A DNA stretch of 48,361 nucleotides from Actinomycetes bacterium (GTDB taxonomy: Bacteria; Actinomycetota; Acidimicrobiia; Acidimicrobiales; Poriferisodalaceae), in contig JAAETH010000104.1 of assembly GCA_024228575.1 (NCBI GenBank), positions 1 to 48,361 of the forward strand, in the 5' to 3' direction. The translations under genes and the position numbers were made by a program. The stretch's first letter is position 1; each line of letters opens with the position of its first letter. Below the pieces are notes generated by a model. The model had not been told where the DNA came from. It made no database searches and worked only from the letters and a program-made list of their open reading frames with translations. Shown here piece by piece: positions 33,220 to 41,910 of the stretch.

Positions 33220-33636
33220 TCAGCCGAAGAAGATGCCGATCTCGCGTTCGGCGGATTCGTTGGAGTCACTGCCGTGTACGAGGTTTTCTGTCACGACGAG
33301 TCCGAAGTCGCCCCGGATGGTGCCCGGAGCAGCAGTGGCCGGGTTGGTCGCACCCATCATGTTGCGGACGATGGCAAACACGTCGTCGCCGGCATCGGAG
33401 GGACCTTCGAGAACCATCAGCATCGAGGGGCCCCGGCTGATGAAGGCGAGCAGGTCCTCGAAGAAGCCCTTGCCCTCGTGTTCTGCGTAGTGGAGTGTGG
33501 CGGTCTCGCGGTCGATAACCCGCAGCTCGGCGCGGGCAAGGGAAAGGCCCTTGGCCTCGAAACGGCCGATGATCTCGCCGACGAGGCCACGCTCGACGGC
33601 GTCGGGTTTACACATGACGAAGGTCTGCTGCGACAC
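33220..33636 (-). CDS. ndk: Nucleoside diphosphate kinase
   Basis: Transfers the gamma phosphate of ATP to nucleoside diphosphates through a phosphohistidine. The 138 residues include [20 protein letters not shown] at the N-terminus, ending in the acid-loop region. The catalytic His lies in [20 protein letters not shown], the family signature at the C-terminus. The start is GTG 33634-33636 with GGAG eight bases upstream; the open frame extends further left but that part is not Ndk-like. It lies between folC and mreB on the same strand. In several actinobacteria ndk follows folC, consistent with this order. Confidence 0.97.
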   Translation of the reverse strand: MSQQTFVMCKPDAVERGLVGEIIGRFEAKGLSLARAELRVIDRETATLHYAEHEGKGFFEDLLAFISRGPSMLMVLEGPSDAGDDVFAIVRNMMGATNPATAAPGTIRGDFGLVVTENLVHGSDSNESAEREIGIFFG

Positions 33637-33790
33637 GAGGAATGCTCCGGTTCTGGGCTGGTGTTGCCCGAGGTCAGATGAGAAAGATGGAACTGAACGC
33701 TCCAAGCGCGACTCGCCCACCCACAGTGGCACAGCTCGCCAGAGCGCGCAAGACTCTATCTCTTCGCTGCCGGTTCACACTCGCGGGTTG

Positions 33791-35095
33791 CTACAACAGA
33801 TGTCCACGGGCTTCGCCGACGACGTAGAGCGAGCCGGTGACGAGGATGACCCCGTCCTCACCGGCCATCTCGATCGCCCGATCGACGGCATCGGCGACAG
33901 ACGGGATCCACACGACGTTCTCGACACCCGCCAAGGTGGCCTCTTCGGCCACGCGGTCGGCCGAAAATGCTCGTGGCCAGTCTGCCGCGGTGGCCACGAC
34001 CGCTGCGGCAGACGTCGCCCTCAACGCATCGAACATCTCGCCGAGATCGCGAGGAGCGTTGAACCCGACCACGAGGACGGGTTTGTGGTCGGTCACGAAG
34101 TCGTCGTAGAGGGTGCGGGACGCTGCTGTTGCCGCCGCTGGATTGTGGGCTCCGTCGAGGGCGATCAAGGGGCGACGTCTCACCACCTCAAATCGCCCGG
34201 GCACAACAACTGTGCCGAACGCCTCATCGACGATGTCGCGCGGAATCTCTCGATCGAAGAAGGCCTCGACGGCCGCCAGAGCGACAGCGGAGTTCGAGGC
34301 CTGGTGTTCGCCGTGCAGCCCCAGGAAGAGGTCGTCATAGGTCGCGTACGAAGTCGTGATCGAAACACTTCGCCCACCGACGGCTTGCTGATTCTTGGTG
34401 ATCAGGAGGTTGTGACCGAGGCGAACCGGATCGCCCTCGCTGGGCTGTTCGAAGACGATGTCGGCCAGCTCGTCGTCGAGTTCGCCGATCACGAGGCGCG
34501 ACCCCGCCTTGATGATGCCGGCCTTCTCACGGGCGACGTCGGCCAGCTCGGGCCCCAACGTCGCCAGGTGATCCTCTGCGATGGTCGTGATGACGGCGAC
34601 CTCGGCCTCGACGACGTTGGTGGCATCCCAGAGCCCACCCATGCCGACCTCGAGAACCCTGACATCCACGGGGGCCATCGCCATCCATCCGAGGGCGGCG
34701 GCGGCAAGGATCTCGAAGAAGGTCGCTTCTCGGTCCCATCTGTCGCCACAGACCACCTCGGCCGCCGCGACATCGGCGATCGCCTGGGCGAAGTCATCAT
34801 CGTCGAGCGGCTCACCGTCGGAGATGATTCGCTCGTTGACCCGCTCGAGGTGGGGCGACGTGTATCCACCAACGTGCAGGCCGTGCGCCATCAACAATGC
34901 GGTGATGATCCGCATCGTCGATCCCTTGCCGTTGGTGCCCGTGACGTGGATGGTCGGAAGACCGAGGTGGGGATCGCCCATGGCCTCGACGAGGTCGACC
35001 ATACGCGAGAGGTCGGGAGCGGTGGCCCTGGTCGCCGGATACAACTCGAGGCTGTAGTGCTGCTCGATGTGTTCGAGCGCGGCGGCATAATCCAT
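33791..35095 (-). CDS. folC: Bifunctional folylpolyglutamate synthase / dihydrofolate synthase
   Basis: A Mur-ligase-fold enzyme that adds glutamate to dihydropteroate and to folates using ATP. The 434 residues contain MDYAAALEHIEQ at the start, the P-loop HVTGTNGKGSTM near 49-60, SPHLERVNERI near 80-90, the Mg2+ and ATP region EVGMGGLWDATNVVE, and the hinge/C-terminal RPLIALDGAHNPAAATAA. These match FolC rather than Mur enzymes. The start ATG at 35093-35095 lies 42 bp after the clpX stop. valS, which commonly precedes folC in actinobacteria, is not in the window; clpX takes that place. Confidence 0.96.
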   Translation of the reverse strand: MDYAAALEHIEQHYSLELYPATRATAPDLSRMVDLVEAMGDPHLGLPTIHVTGTNGKGSTMRIITALLMAHGLHVGGYTSPHLERVNERIISDGEPLDDDDFAQAIADVAAAEVVCGDRWDREATFFEILAAAALGWMAMAPVDVRVLEVGMGGLWDATNVVEAEVAVITTIAEDHLATLGPELADVAREKAGIIKAGSRLVIGELDDELADIVFEQPSEGDPVRLGHNLLITKNQQAVGGRSVSITTSYATYDDLFLGLHGEHQASNSAVALAAVEAFFDREIPRDIVDEAFGTVVVPGRFEVVRRRPLIALDGAHNPAAATAASRTLYDDFVTDHKPVLVVGFNAPRDLGEMFDALRATSAAAVVATAADWPRAFSADRVAEEATLAGVENVVWIPSVADAVDRAIEMAGEDGVILVTGSLYVVGEARGHLL

Positions 35096-35137
35096 TTGAA
35101 CCTCGCAGAGAACAGGCTGAGAAGTAGAAACTTCAGA

Positions 35138-36409
<1,272 letters not shown>

Positions 36410-36512
36410 GTTTGTGTCCTGCCTCCGGTGGGTGGATACGAGTCAGCTCCGCAACATTCCAGTATGTCGCGTCCGCCGTCGACGCGCTCGACCTGCGGAT
36501 ATTCCAATGCCG

Positions 36513-37130
36513 CTAGGCGGCGCGGATCGGTCCGTCGGTTACATCACCACGGTTTGAGATGACCTCGTCGATAATGCCGTACTCGAGTGCTTGGGGAGCG
36601 TCCATGACGAAGTCGCGATCGGTGTCGACGTGGATCTTGTCGACCTCTTGGCCGGTGTGCTGAGCGAGGATCTCCTCCAACAGAGAACGCATGCGCCCTA
36701 TCTCGCGGGCGGCGAGCTCGACATCGGTGGCCTGGCCCATCGCCTGACCATATGGCTGGTGCAACAAGATGCGTGCGTGGGGAAGAGCCAGGCGCTTTCC
36801 GTTGGTGCCAGCGGCGAGCAGCACGGCGGCTGCCGAAGCGGCCTGGCCAAGACACATGGTTGCGATGTCGTTCTTGATGTACTGCATCGTGTCGTAGATG
36901 GCGAACAGCCCCGTGATGTCGCCACCAGGGCTGTTGATGTAGATGTTGACGTCACGGTCCGGGTTCTCTGACTCGAGGTGCAGAAGTTGCGCACAGACGA
37001 CGTTGGCAACACCATCGTCGATCGGTGTGCCGAGGAAGATGATGTTCTCCTTCAGCAACTTCGAATACAGGTCGTACGAGCGCTCGCCCCTGTTGGTCTG
37101 CTCGATCACACTCGGGATGATGTAGCTCAT
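36513..37130 (-). CDS. clpP: ATP-dependent Clp protease proteolytic subunit ClpP
   Basis: The serine protease that forms the double-heptamer chamber. It has 205 residues. The catalytic triad is visible: Ser in [15 protein letters not shown], His in [13 protein letters not shown], and Asp in [20 protein letters not shown]. The N-terminal [19 protein letters not shown] is typical. The residues after the catalytic Ser (A-A-A-V instead of the common M-G-A) are slightly unusual but keep small side chains. Many actinobacteria carry two clpP genes; only one is present here, and a second could lie elsewhere. It is 64 bp after tig. Confidence 0.97.
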   Translation of the reverse strand: MSYIIPSVIEQTNRGERSYDLYSKLLKENIIFLGTPIDDGVANVVCAQLLHLESENPDRDVNIYINSPGGDITGLFAIYDTMQYIKNDIATMCLGQAASAAAVLLAAGTNGKRLALPHARILLHQPYGQAMGQATDVELAAREIGRMRSLLEEILAQHTGQEVDKIHVDTDRDFVMDAPQALEYGIIDEVISNRGDVTDGPIRAA

Positions 37131-37194
37131 TGTTCAACCTTCGCCTTCTGGCTCGCTGACGCTCGCACCGTGCGGCTCATTGCCTTACCTTCGC

Positions 37195-38559
37195 CTACTC
37201 GTCGTCTGAGGTGTCGGTCGGCTCGACCTCGGGTTCGTCAAGCAGTGATCGCTCGATTGGTTCGCCGGACTCGTCATCGACGATAGCGACGTGATCCGTC
37301 AACCACTCCAGAGCGGAGCGCTTCTTGAGGTCGGCGACCACCGACATCAGGCCGTCGGACTCGTCGAGCCTCTGACGTACTGCTGCGGGCTTGTCACCGA
37401 GCTGAACTGCGATGCGCTCGATCTCCTCGTCGATGTCGGTGTCGTCGGGATCGAGACCCTCGGCTGTCGCGATGGCCCGCAGAGCCAGGTCGACCCTGGC
37501 CGATTTGGTGGAACCCTCGCGCAGGTCTTCGGCGAACTCCTCTTGCGATTTGCCGTTGAACGCCAGCCACTGCTCCATCGCGAGGCCTTGGGCCTGAAGG
37601 CTGTAGCCGAGATGCTGGATCTGTTCGGTCATCTCGGCATCGACGAGAGCCTCGGAGACGTCGCCATCGATGAGATCGCCGGCAGCTCCGGCAGCCTCCT
37701 CGCGCAGAGCCTGGGACGCCCTCGTGCGGGCGGCATCGACGAGACGCTGGGTGATGTCGGAGGTCATCTCGTCGACGGTCTCGAAGTCGGTGTTCTCGTC
37801 GACCCACTCGTCGGTCAACTCGGGGAGCACCTTTTCCTGTACGACCTTGACATCGACATGGAAGTCGATGACCGTGTCCTCCTGGACCGGGTGATCGGAC
37901 GAGAAGTCGAGCACGTCGCCCGCCGATGCACCCTCGAGATTCTCGTCGAGTTCCTCACCGACGACGCCGGTGCCCACCTCGTAGGAGTAGTCCTCGGCAT
38001 TGAGCCCTGGCAGCGGTTCGCCGTCGACGGTTCCTTCGATGTCGATAGTGACGAAATCGCCGGCCGTGGCCGACCGCTCGATGTCCTCGAGCGACGCTGA
38101 TCGACCCCTGATGTTGTCGATCTGTTGCTGAACGTCATCATCGTCGATGACGGGTGAGGGGATCTCGATGGTCAGATTGTCGTAGCCGCTGATCTCGACC
38201 GAGGGCCTGGTCTCGACGGTGGCGGCGAAGGTGAGGGGTCCATCCTCCTCACCACCGGTGATGTCGATGTCGGGGCGGCCGATGACATCGACCTGCTCCT
38301 GGCGAACCGCGGCGGCGTAGTAGACGCCCATCGATTCTTCCATCGCCTCGGCCCTGGCGTAGGAGACGCCGATGCGGGCCTCGAGCACCTTCCGCGGGAC
38401 CCGTCCATGGCGGAATCCGGGGATGCGCACCTCGCGGGCGATCTTCTTGAAAGCGCTGTCGACGGCGACGTCAAACGTCTTCTCGTCCACCTCGACGCTG
38501 AGCTTGATCATGTTGTCGTCGAGGGTCTCGACAGAGGAAGTCACGGTAGGGATGTTCAC
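37195..38559 (-). CDS. tig: Trigger factor (ribosome-bound chaperone / prolyl isomerase)
   Basis: Binds L23 at the ribosome exit tunnel and guards nascent chains. The 454 residues have the N-terminal ribosome-binding domain with the signature GFRHGRVPR in VRIPGFRHGRVPRKVLEARIG near 45-65, a PPIase-like middle domain (about 155-245), and a helical C-terminal domain. The tail is strongly acidic (EPEVEPTDTSDDE), as often seen. The start is GTG 38557-38559: alignment to known trigger factors needs residues before the internal ATG at codon 17, although no clear ribosome site precedes the GTG. It leads tig-clpP-clpX. Confidence 0.96.
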   Translation of the reverse strand: MNIPTVTSSVETLDDNMIKLSVEVDEKTFDVAVDSAFKKIAREVRIPGFRHGRVPRKVLEARIGVSYARAEAMEESMGVYYAAAVRQEQVDVIGRPDIDITGGEEDGPLTFAATVETRPSVEISGYDNLTIEIPSPVIDDDDVQQQIDNIRGRSASLEDIERSATAGDFVTIDIEGTVDGEPLPGLNAEDYSYEVGTGVVGEELDENLEGASAGDVLDFSSDHPVQEDTVIDFHVDVKVVQEKVLPELTDEWVDENTDFETVDEMTSDITQRLVDAARTRASQALREEAAGAAGDLIDGDVSEALVDAEMTEQIQHLGYSLQAQGLAMEQWLAFNGKSQEEFAEDLREGSTKSARVDLALRAIATAEGLDPDDTDIDEEIERIAVQLGDKPAAVRQRLDESDGLMSVVADLKKRSALEWLTDHVAIVDDESGEPIERSLLDEPEVEPTDTSDDE

Positions 38560-38860
38560 AAGCGAGAAAGTCTATCCAGTTGCCACGAGCTCGCGCGGCT
38601 GCAAAACAGACTCAGCCCCGCCGAAGCAGGGCTGAATCCGGTGTGTGTGGCAATCGCAGTTGATGCGTTGGGTCCGCGTCTCTCGGACCAAGGTTCTAGT
38701 CGCCCTCGATCAGCACAAGTTGAGTGAACATTCATAATTGAGCGAGAGTTTTACTGCCGGTGGCAGTGTCCATCGGTGACTTCACCCTCAGTGAGCAGAT
38801 TCGAGGACGTCTACCGAACGGTGGGAAGGACCGCTAGGCCCCTTAACCCAGTCGATTGCG
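38560..38860. other. Intergenic region between tRNA-Gly and tig (301 bp)
   Basis: No protein gene is seen. A strong terminator hairpin (38612-38635) ends leftward transcription from tRNA-Gly. Upstream of it are a smaller hairpin, GGTCCG (38671-38676) with CGGACC (38684-38689), and a short ACTGCC/GGCAGT stem (about 38754-38768), neither followed by a T run. The tig promoter should lie between the terminator and 38559, leaving only about 50 bp, or transcription may read through. Confidence 0.6.
38612..38635 (-). terminator. Intrinsic terminator after tRNA-Gly
   Basis: On the minus strand a 10-bp stem (TCAGCCCTGC with GCGGGGCTGA, one G-U pair) closes a UUCG tetraloop, which is exceptionally stable, and is followed by GTCTGTTTTGC. 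It lies 226 nt downstream of the tRNA 3' end and 52 nt upstream of the tig start. Confidence 0.78.
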
Positions 38861-38932
38861 AGCGGGTGACGAGAATCGAACTCGCATAACCAGCTTGGAA
38901 GGCTGGGGCTCTAGCCATTGAGCTACACCCGC
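38861..38932 (-). tRNA. tRNA-Gly (anticodon TCC)
   Basis: A 72-nt cloverleaf on the minus strand. The acceptor stem pairs GCGGGTG with CACCCGC, followed by a T discriminator. The D arm has AGCTC-AATGGCTA-GAGC, the anticodon stem CCAGC/GCTGG encloses the loop CTTCCAA with anticodon TCC, and the T arm reads GCGAG-TTCGATT-CTCGT. CCA is not encoded. It reads GGA (and with wobble GGG) codons. It stands alone, with a UUCG terminator downstream before tig. Confidence 0.96.
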
Positions 38933-39031
38933 GATGGGTGATGATGGTAGCGGGAGATTCGGCGCGAACGACAAACAGTGGGGACCGATGTCTCGGGGAG
39001 CCGTCCGTCGCGAAACAAGACGGGAAACATT

Positions 39032-40087
39032 TCAGTTGTGTGCGACGGCCGGCAGGCTGACCGCTACCTCGCCGCCCGGGCCACGACCGATCTCGATCGA
39101 CCCGCCGTGAGCCTCGGTGACCCCCCTCACGATCGCCAGCCCAAGTCCAGCACCACCCCTCGAGCGGTCGCGGCTGGCGTCGGCACGCGAAAAGGCCTCG
39201 GTCGCCTTGTCGATGAAGCCTGCAGGAAAGCCAGGACCGTCGTCGAGGACGGTGACAACCACCTCTGCTATCGGCGATCCGGGGTCGACGCCGACAGTAA
39301 CGGTGACAACCCCCGGAGCGCCAGCGTGACGAATTGCGTTGTCGAGCAGGTTTCGCACGACCCGGCCGAGATGATGTGAGGTTCCCCGGACGACGGTGCT
39401 CGCACCCGGATCGATCGCTACCACGACGTCGAGTGAAACCCCTCTGGCGGCAGCGCTGGGCAATAGTGCCTCGGCAGACTCGTCGACCACCTCGGCGACG
39501 TCGACGAGGTCGCGGCCGACCTCAAAACGCCCCGCATCGATCTGGGCCAACAAGAAGAGGTCCTCGGTGAGGCGACCCAGGTGTTCGGCTTCGCGACCGA
39601 TGGCCACCAGGTAGCGAGCAGGGTCGGGGGCAACACCATCCTGGAGTGCCTCAACGGCAGCGCGTATGGCCGCCAAGGGAGTCCGAAGGTCGTGGCCGAC
39701 CGAAGCGAACAGAAGCCGCCGCTCGGCTTCCTCTGCTTCGCGCCTGCGCTCGGCGAGCTCGAGACGGCCGACCATCTCGTCGAACGAGCGAGCAGTGGCC
39801 CCGACCTCGTCGCGGCGCTCCACACCGGAACGGGCGCTCAGGTCGCCTGCCGCAACCTGGCGGGCCGCCGAGGCGAGCTGATCGAGGTCGTCGACCAGTG
39901 GTCGGCTGACCCGGACGGCGACGAGGACCGCAAGTCCGAAAGCAGCGACGAGCACCACCAACATCAGGTTGCGTTCCGAACCCGACAGCCACATGGCCTC
40001 GGCCGCGACGAACACGGCCGCCAACGCTGTCGCAGTGGCGGCGACCGCGCCGGCGAGGATGAGCCTTCTCACGCTGCTGTTGGTCAT
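39032..40087 (-). CDS. Two-component sensor histidine kinase
   Basis: A 351-residue membrane kinase. Two helices (about 9-30 and 40-58) enclose an external loop of only some ten residues, so the sensor site is probably within the membrane or in an accessory protein. A HAMP domain (about 58-113) leads to the H box ASVGHDLRTPLAAI with phospho-acceptor His132. The ATPase domain has N box NLLDNAIRHAG, G1 VLDDGPGFP and G2 GGAGLGLAIV. It overlaps the response regulator stop as ATGA and is co-translated with it. The upstream spondin lipoprotein on the same strand is a candidate target or sensor partner. HAMP plus minimal loop fits the intramembrane-sensing kinase class. Confidence 0.93.
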   Translation of the reverse strand: MTNSSVRRLILAGAVAATATALAAVFVAAEAMWLSGSERNLMLVVLVAAFGLAVLVAVRVSRPLVDDLDQLASAARQVAAGDLSARSGVERRDEVGATARSFDEMVGRLELAERRREAEEAERRLLFASVGHDLRTPLAAIRAAVEALQDGVAPDPARYLVAIGREAEHLGRLTEDLFLLAQIDAGRFEVGRDLVDVAEVVDESAEALLPSAAARGVSLDVVVAIDPGASTVVRGTSHHLGRVVRNLLDNAIRHAGAPGVVTVTVGVDPGSPIAEVVVTVLDDGPGFPAGFIDKATEAFSRADASRDRSRGGAGLGLAIVRGVTEAHGGSIEIGRGPGGEVAVSLPAVAHN

Positions 40088-40776
40088 GAGCTTGTCCCTG
40101 GTTCGAAGCGATAGCCGATACCCCACACGGTCAGAAGGTGTTTTGGTGAATCGGGGTCTGTTTCTATGCGGCGCCGCAACCGCCTTATGTGCACGGTAAC
40201 CGTGGATGGGTCCTGCCAATCGGGCGACGACTGCCAGACGGTCTCGAGCAGCTCGGCCCGGGAGAACGCTCGACCGGGGTGACGAGCCATGAAGGCGAGC
40301 AGATCGAACTCTCGAGGTGTCGTCTCCACCGCCTCGCCGTCGATCCTGATCTCTCGAGCCGGCTCATCGACGACAATTCGGCCCAGATCCATGACGGTGC
40401 CTCCACTGTCTGACCTGACCCGCCTGAGCACCGAACGCACTCGCGCTGCCAATTCTCTCGGAGAGAATGGCTTGACGACATAGTCGTCGGCGCCAAGGTC
40501 GAGCCCGGCAACCCGCTCGCTCTCACCGGTACGCGCCGTCAACATGATGACGGGGAGGTCGCCGGTCTCACGAATTCGGGCGAGAACGCTGAACCCGTCC
40601 AGTTCGGGGAGCATGACATCGAGAACGACCAGGTCGGGCCTGTCGGTGCCGACGACCTCGAGTGCCCGACGTCCATCGCCGACTTCGGTGACACGCGCGC
40701 CGTCCTTGCGGAGATACTCGGCCACCACGGCTCGAACGGTGGGCTCGTCGTCGACGACGAGAACATGGGCAGTCAT
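40084..40776 (-). CDS. OmpR/PhoB-family response regulator
   Basis: A 230-residue DNA-binding regulator. The receiver domain (1-120) has the acidic pair D9-D10, phospho-acceptor D53 in LVVLDVMLP, T80 and K102. The winged-helix effector (about 130-228) has TPREFDLLAFMARHPGRAFSRAELLE and STVTVHIRRLRRRI, with the end GYRFEP. The ATG at 40774-40776 aligns with the family. An in-frame ATG at 40815 would place the three GGATCAG repeats inside the coding sequence. It overlaps the kinase gene by 4 nt. The target promoters are unknown; the spondin gene upstream is the nearest candidate. Confidence 0.95.
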   Translation of the reverse strand: MTAHVLVVDDEPTVRAVVAEYLRKDGARVTEVGDGRRALEVVGTDRPDLVVLDVMLPELDGFSVLARIRETGDLPVIMLTARTGESERVAGLDLGADDYVVKPFSPRELAARVRSVLRRVRSDSGGTVMDLGRIVVDEPAREIRIDGEAVETTPREFDLLAFMARHPGRAFSRAELLETVWQSSPDWQDPSTVTVHIRRLRRRIETDPDSPKHLLTVWGIGYRFEPGTSS

Positions 40777-40781
40777 CTTCT

Positions 40782-40802
40782 CTGATCCCTGATCCCTGAT
40801 CC
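40782..40802. repeat. Three perfect 7-bp tandem repeats at the response regulator start
   Basis: CTGATCC is repeated three times without change at 40782-40788, 40789-40795 and 40796-40802. On the coding (minus) strand this reads GGATCAG three times, ending only five bases before ATG 40776, so the repeats cover the ribosome-binding region. Confidence 0.9.
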
Positions 40803-40899
40803 CGTTCGACACCATCGGTCCATTGTCGACACTCGCGGGCTCTGGTGCCACCCAGAACCCGCAGAGTTCCGAATTCGTTCAGCTCTTCTGTGAGAACCG

Positions 40900-41709
40900 T
40901 CAGCCGTCCTCGTCCATTTCTGCGTCGCCCATTCCCGACATGTCGTCGTTCATCATGTCGCCGGCGTGGATGGTGACCTTGACCAGGCCGGTGGCAGGAC
41001 CCACGAGGCGCACGGTCTCGTCAGGATCGTCGGCACCGGTACCCGGAGCTGTCTGACGAGGTGCCTGATCGGCTCCTTCGCCAATGGGTTGATCGATCTC
41101 CGTGCCGGCGTCGTAGATCATGACGTACTCGCTGATGTCGCCATCGAGTGGCATGCCGCCCGAGAACAGGGCAAGGGTGTCGATGGCGAGGAACCAGTCG
41201 TTCGACTGGACGTACATGAAAGCGAGGCTCAGCGAGTCGCCCTCGTGGCCCTCGACGGTGAGGAGGTAGCCGTCGCCTGGGAATGCAGGACCACCCATGG
41301 CGTCATCGGAACCAGCGACGCTGTCCGGCACAGCTGCGACCACACCGTCCACGGTGAGTACGAGTTCGGACGGGTCGCCGTCCTCGGCCAGCTGCTCGAG
41401 ACCGACAGCCTTCATGGAATCGCCGACAGCAAAGATCGGATTCGGACCGTGTCCGGTCACGGCGACGACCGGAGCGAAGGGCGTTGGTGTATCAGAACCG
41501 TCGGACACGTTCTCGACGTGGACGGTGAAGGTGGTGCCCATCATCGCCATCTCGTCGTCGACCATCTCGTCAGCCATCTCGTCGCTCTGAGCGGCCGCAA
41601 CGCTGGTCGACGGGTTCGATTCGGCATTGGTCTGGTCGGACGAATCGCCACAAGCAGCGGCTAGCAGCGCGAGAGCTGCTGCCAGCGCAAGAGTTCTGAA
41701 GATAGTCAT
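40900..41709 (-). CDS. Spondin_N-domain lipoprotein with Met-rich ends
   Basis: A predicted 269-residue lipoprotein. The signal MTIFRTLALAAALALLAA leads to lipobox A-A-A-C with Cys20. The spondin_N domain (about 58-245) shows FTVHVENVSDGSDTPTPFAPV, PNPIFAVGDSMKAVGLEQLAEDG, MYVQSNDWFLAID and the end region EGADQAPRQTAPGTG, all typical of bacterial members. The segments flanking it are rich in Met, Asp and Glu: DEMADEMVDDEMAMMG before and GDMMNDDMSGMGDAEMDEDG after. Met clusters of this kind can bind copper(I) or silver, but that is inference. The ATG has GGAGAG five bases upstream. It precedes the response regulator by 123 bp and is divergent from the HD-GYP receptor gene. Confidence 0.9.
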   Translation of the reverse strand: MTIFRTLALAAALALLAAACGDSSDQTNAESNPSTSVAAAQSDEMADEMVDDEMAMMGTTFTVHVENVSDGSDTPTPFAPVVAVTGHGPNPIFAVGDSMKAVGLEQLAEDGDPSELVLTVDGVVAAVPDSVAGSDDAMGGPAFPGDGYLLTVEGHEGDSLSLAFMYVQSNDWFLAIDTLALFSGGMPLDGDISEYVMIYDAGTEIDQPIGEGADQAPRQTAPGTGADDPDETVRLVGPATGLVKVTIHAGDMMNDDMSGMGDAEMDEDG

Positions 41710-41910
41710 GGGTCTCTCCCTGTACTGGGCCGACCTCGACTGATCGGCGTGCACACAGGAAAGACCCGAGACAACCCGAATCAGTCCGTTTCGGGCGACT
41801 GTTAAGCCTTCTACAAGGGTCCTTACGGAATCCTTTCCGGCCCGCACGCGACGCGAGAAGTGCCCCTGGCGAACCCTTGTTTTCGCCCGTCCTCGACCGA
41901 CTGGGAATGA

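Noticed and set aside
38671-38689. GGTCCG/CGGACC hairpin as a second terminator after tRNA-Gly
   Set aside because: The stem is six pairs with no T run; the UUCG hairpin at 38612-38635 is a far better terminator.
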